Shown piece after piece: positions 7,430 to 8,969 of a DNA stretch of 8,969 nucleotides. Location: NCBI GenBank assembly GCA_029210545.1, contig JARGFV010000100.1:1-8969 (forward strand), written 5' to 3'. Origin of the DNA: a bacterium. GTDB lineage: Bacteria; BMS3Abin14. Within the stretch, counting starts at the first letter, position 1. Each line of letters opens with the position of its first letter. Made by a program: the position numbers and the translations under genes. The notes under the pieces were generated by a model, which was not told where the DNA came from, made no database searches, and saw only the letters and a list, made by a program, of their open reading frames with translations.

Positions 7430-8782
7430 TTAAAGGAGGATTGCCGTGGCCATGCCGAGGTAAACCAGTATCCCGAGGCTGTCGACGGTGCTTGTGACAA
7501 AGGGTCCGGTGGCGATGGCCGGGTCGACCTTGATCATGTGCAGAACGATGGGCATGAGGGAGCCGATGGCAGCGGCCATGAGCATGGAGATGAGCATGCT
7601 GGAGCCTACGACGAACCCCAGGTAACTGACGTCCCCGAACTGCAGATGGGCCAGGACCATGAGAATGCTCCCGTACGTGACACCGAGGAGCAGGGCTACG
7701 GAGAGTTCTTTTAAGATAACCATTCTCAACTCTTTGACGTCGATCCTGCCGGTGGCAAGTCCCCGGACGACGATGGTCATGGAGGTGCTCCCGATGTTGC
7801 CTCCCATGGCGATGATGATGGGCAGGAAGTTGGCCAGGGCGACGATCTGGGTAAGAGTGGCGTTGTACATGTGGAGGAACTGGATCCCGATGAATTCGCC
7901 CACGAAAGCCGCCAGCAGCCACGGCATCCTCATCCGGGCCCGGACGAAGACCGACCGGCTCAGGTATTCGTCACCTGTACCGACCATCTTCATGATGTCC
8001 TCGGTTGCCTCGCTGCGGATGACGTCGATGACGTCGTCCACGGTGACGATGCCAAGGAGCTTGTTCTCCTGGTCGGTCACCGGCACGGCCAGAAGGTCAT
8101 ACTTCTCGACGACGCGCGCCACGTCCTCCTGGTCCGTTTCCGGATCGATGCTGACAACGTCCTTGGCCATGACCCGCTGGATGGAGGTACCTGGCGGAAC
8201 CAGGAGGAGCTGTCTGAGGGAGCACACCCCCACAAGATGGTTTCTCCTGTCCACGACATAGAGGTAAAAGACCATCTCGGTGGCGTCTTCGCCCCTTTTC
8301 TGAAGTTCCAGGATGGCGTCGCCTACCGTTACCTTCTCATTGAGGGCGAAGTAGTTGGGGGTCATCATCCGTCCCGCGCTGTCCTCGGGATATTGAAGGA
8401 GCTCTTCGATGCTCTCTGTTTCCGACTGGGTGAGGAAGTTGAGGATCTCATCCCTGGCCTCATCCGACACGTCTTCCAGGATACTGACCTTGTCATCCGG
8501 GTCCATCTTCTGGATGATCTCGGCCGCCTTCTCCCTCTCGATGCTCGTCAGTATTCTGGCGCTGACGGGAGAGTCCAGCTGGCTCAGGATCTCCGAAGCC
8601 GTCCCCATGTCCTCGATGAGCTTGAAGACCTTTAGCTGTTCGGACTCGGTGAAGTAGCGGAAAAGATAGGCGACGTCCGCGACGTGGAGTTTTTCCAGTA
8701 TTCTGCGGACGTTCTGGAAGGCGCCCCGCCGGGTCAGTTTTCTGATGCTCTCCAATAGTGTGTCGATCTTCGTGGTGCGCAT
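7430..8782 (-). CDS. mgtE: Magnesium channel/transporter MgtE, complete, 450 aa
   Basis: Inner-membrane Mg2+ channel gated by cytosolic Mg2+. The N-terminal superhelical MgtE_N domain occupies about 20-130. A linker with YPEDSAGRMMTP (131-142) leads into two CBS domains (about 138-200 and 202-262), the second ending in VDDVIDVIRSEATEDI. The membrane domain (about 285-450) has roughly five hydrophobic segments. It includes the family signature LPIIIAMGGNIGSTS (320-334) followed by VVRGLATG, and the last segment contains VTSTVDSLG with Asp434. Asp434 corresponds to the pore Asp432 of Thermus MgtE (family knowledge). Length is normal. The start has AAGGA about 7 bases upstream. It is followed by recO after 6 bases, so they are likely co-transcribed. 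I see no M-box-like Mg2+ riboswitch in the short leader, which instead holds repeats. Confidence 0.97.
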   Translation of the reverse strand: MRTTKIDTLLESIRKLTRRGAFQNVRRILEKLHVADVAYLFRYFTESEQLKVFKLIEDMGTASEILSQLDSPVSARILTSIEREKAAEIIQKMDPDDKVSILEDVSDEARDEILNFLTQSETESIEELLQYPEDSAGRMMTPNYFALNEKVTVGDAILELQKRGEDATEMVFYLYVVDRRNHLVGVCSLRQLLLVPPGTSIQRVMAKDVVSIDPETDQEDVARVVEKYDLLAVPVTDQENKLLGIVTVDDVIDVIRSEATEDIMKMVGTGDEYLSRSVFVRARMRMPWLLAAFVGEFIGIQFLHMYNATLTQIVALANFLPIIIAMGGNIGSTSMTIVVRGLATGRIDVKELRMVILKELSVALLLGVTYGSILMVLAHLQFGDVSYLGFVVGSSMLISMLMAAAIGSLMPIVLHMIKVDPAIATGPFVTSTVDSLGILVYLGMATAILL

Positions 8783-8803
8783 GGCTGTTTCCTTTTGGAA
8801 AAG

Positions 8804-8838
8804 TATTCAGATATCAGTAGCCGGTAATCAGTATTCGG
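8804..8838. repeat. Degenerate heptamer tandem array upstream of mgtE
   Basis: Five consecutive 7-base units fit the consensus TAnTCRG, including TATTCAG (8804-8810), TAATCAG (8825-8831) and TATTCGG (8832-8838). It lies just upstream of the mgtE ribosome site. The consensus differs from that of the array after recO, but the 7-base period is the same. Confidence 0.55.
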
Positions 8839-8853
8839 GCCTCAACACCCGAA
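8834..8853. repeat. Hairpin in the mgtE leader
   Basis: Perfect 6-bp arms TTCGGG (8834-8839) / CCCGAA (8848-8853) with an 8-base loop, overlapping the last heptamer unit. It could be a small leader hairpin or operator for mgtE; function unknown. No convincing promoter was identified between here and copy C. Confidence 0.4.
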
Positions 8854-8891
8854 AGAACCTATTATCTTGCAGGATTACTTTTCCCCGAATC

Positions 8892-8969
8892 TTAAACTTG
8901 ATAGAGTCGCAAAAAGTCCAATCCGGGACTTTTCGCTCCACGGAAAGGGAAAAGCGTCGTTTTCCCTTT
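8892..8969 (+). repeat. 80-bp double-hairpin repeat, copy C (cut by window end)
   Basis: Third copy, plus orientation, 78 of 80 bases present. The first hairpin is at 8909-8936 with the same A-C mismatch as copy B; the second is at 8942-8969 and lacks its last two bases because the window ends. It lies upstream of mgtE. Confidence 0.9.

Noticed and set aside
7433-7460. Strong plus-strand AAGGAGG followed by GTG/ATG near the mgtE-recO junction
   Set aside because: The frame closes after five codons and lies antisense to the end of mgtE; chance match.
7871-8635. Plus-strand open frame (254 codons) opposite mgtE
   Set aside because: Antisense shadow of mgtE with typical His/Asp/Leu-rich translation and no recognisable domain.
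8783-8969. M-box (ykoK) magnesium riboswitch upstream of mgtE
   Set aside because: The leader before copy C is only about 110 bases and consists of heptamers and one small hairpin, too short for and unlike the M-box core.

Overview
This window looks like an ordinary bacterial housekeeping segment. It carries five genes, all read from the minus strand, in transcriptional order mgtE (magnesium channel), recO (recombinational repair), glyQ and glyS (the two subunits of glycyl-tRNA synthetase) and ppdK (pyruvate phosphate dikinase). All five appear intact at normal family lengths. Two-subunit glycine tRNA ligase, a 901-residue bacterial PPDK and the recO-glyQ-glyS-ppdK neighbourhood fit a Gram-negative anaerobe, most likely a deltaproteobacterial (Desulfobacterota-type) lineage. 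That placement is inference from family knowledge and was not searched.

Layout. Bases 1-83 hold a hairpin repeat directly downstream of ppdK. ppdK runs 2795-90. A 410-base gap (2796-3205) holds a plausible ppdK promoter, a ribosome site, a REP-like palindrome and a weak 7-base periodicity. glyS (5308-3206) and glyQ (6228-5305) overlap by four bases (ATGA) and are surely co-translated. A 445-base gap (6229-6673) is almost entirely structured DNA, with at least eight hairpins, a degenerate heptamer array and a candidate promoter. recO (7423-6674) lies only 6 bases after mgtE (8782-7430), so those two form an operon. Bases 8783-8969 are the mgtE leader and hold a second heptamer array and a third copy of the hairpin repeat.

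The genes are conventional. The unexplained signal is in the gaps. An 80-bp unit made of two back-to-back hairpins, each with a six-base loop, occurs three times: once minus-oriented at the left end and twice plus-oriented at 6374-6453 and at the right end. The second hairpin is identical in all copies over the bases available. In the recO-glyQ gap the unit continues into four further palindromes, one sharing a 10-base word with the first hairpin. Degenerate tandem heptamers occur in two gaps clearly and perhaps in a third. Both window ends fall inside copies of the same repeat, which suggests the sequence is a contig broken at a dispersed repeat family. I found no defence system, CRISPR array, tRNA, rRNA, transposase or riboswitch of a class I can recognise.
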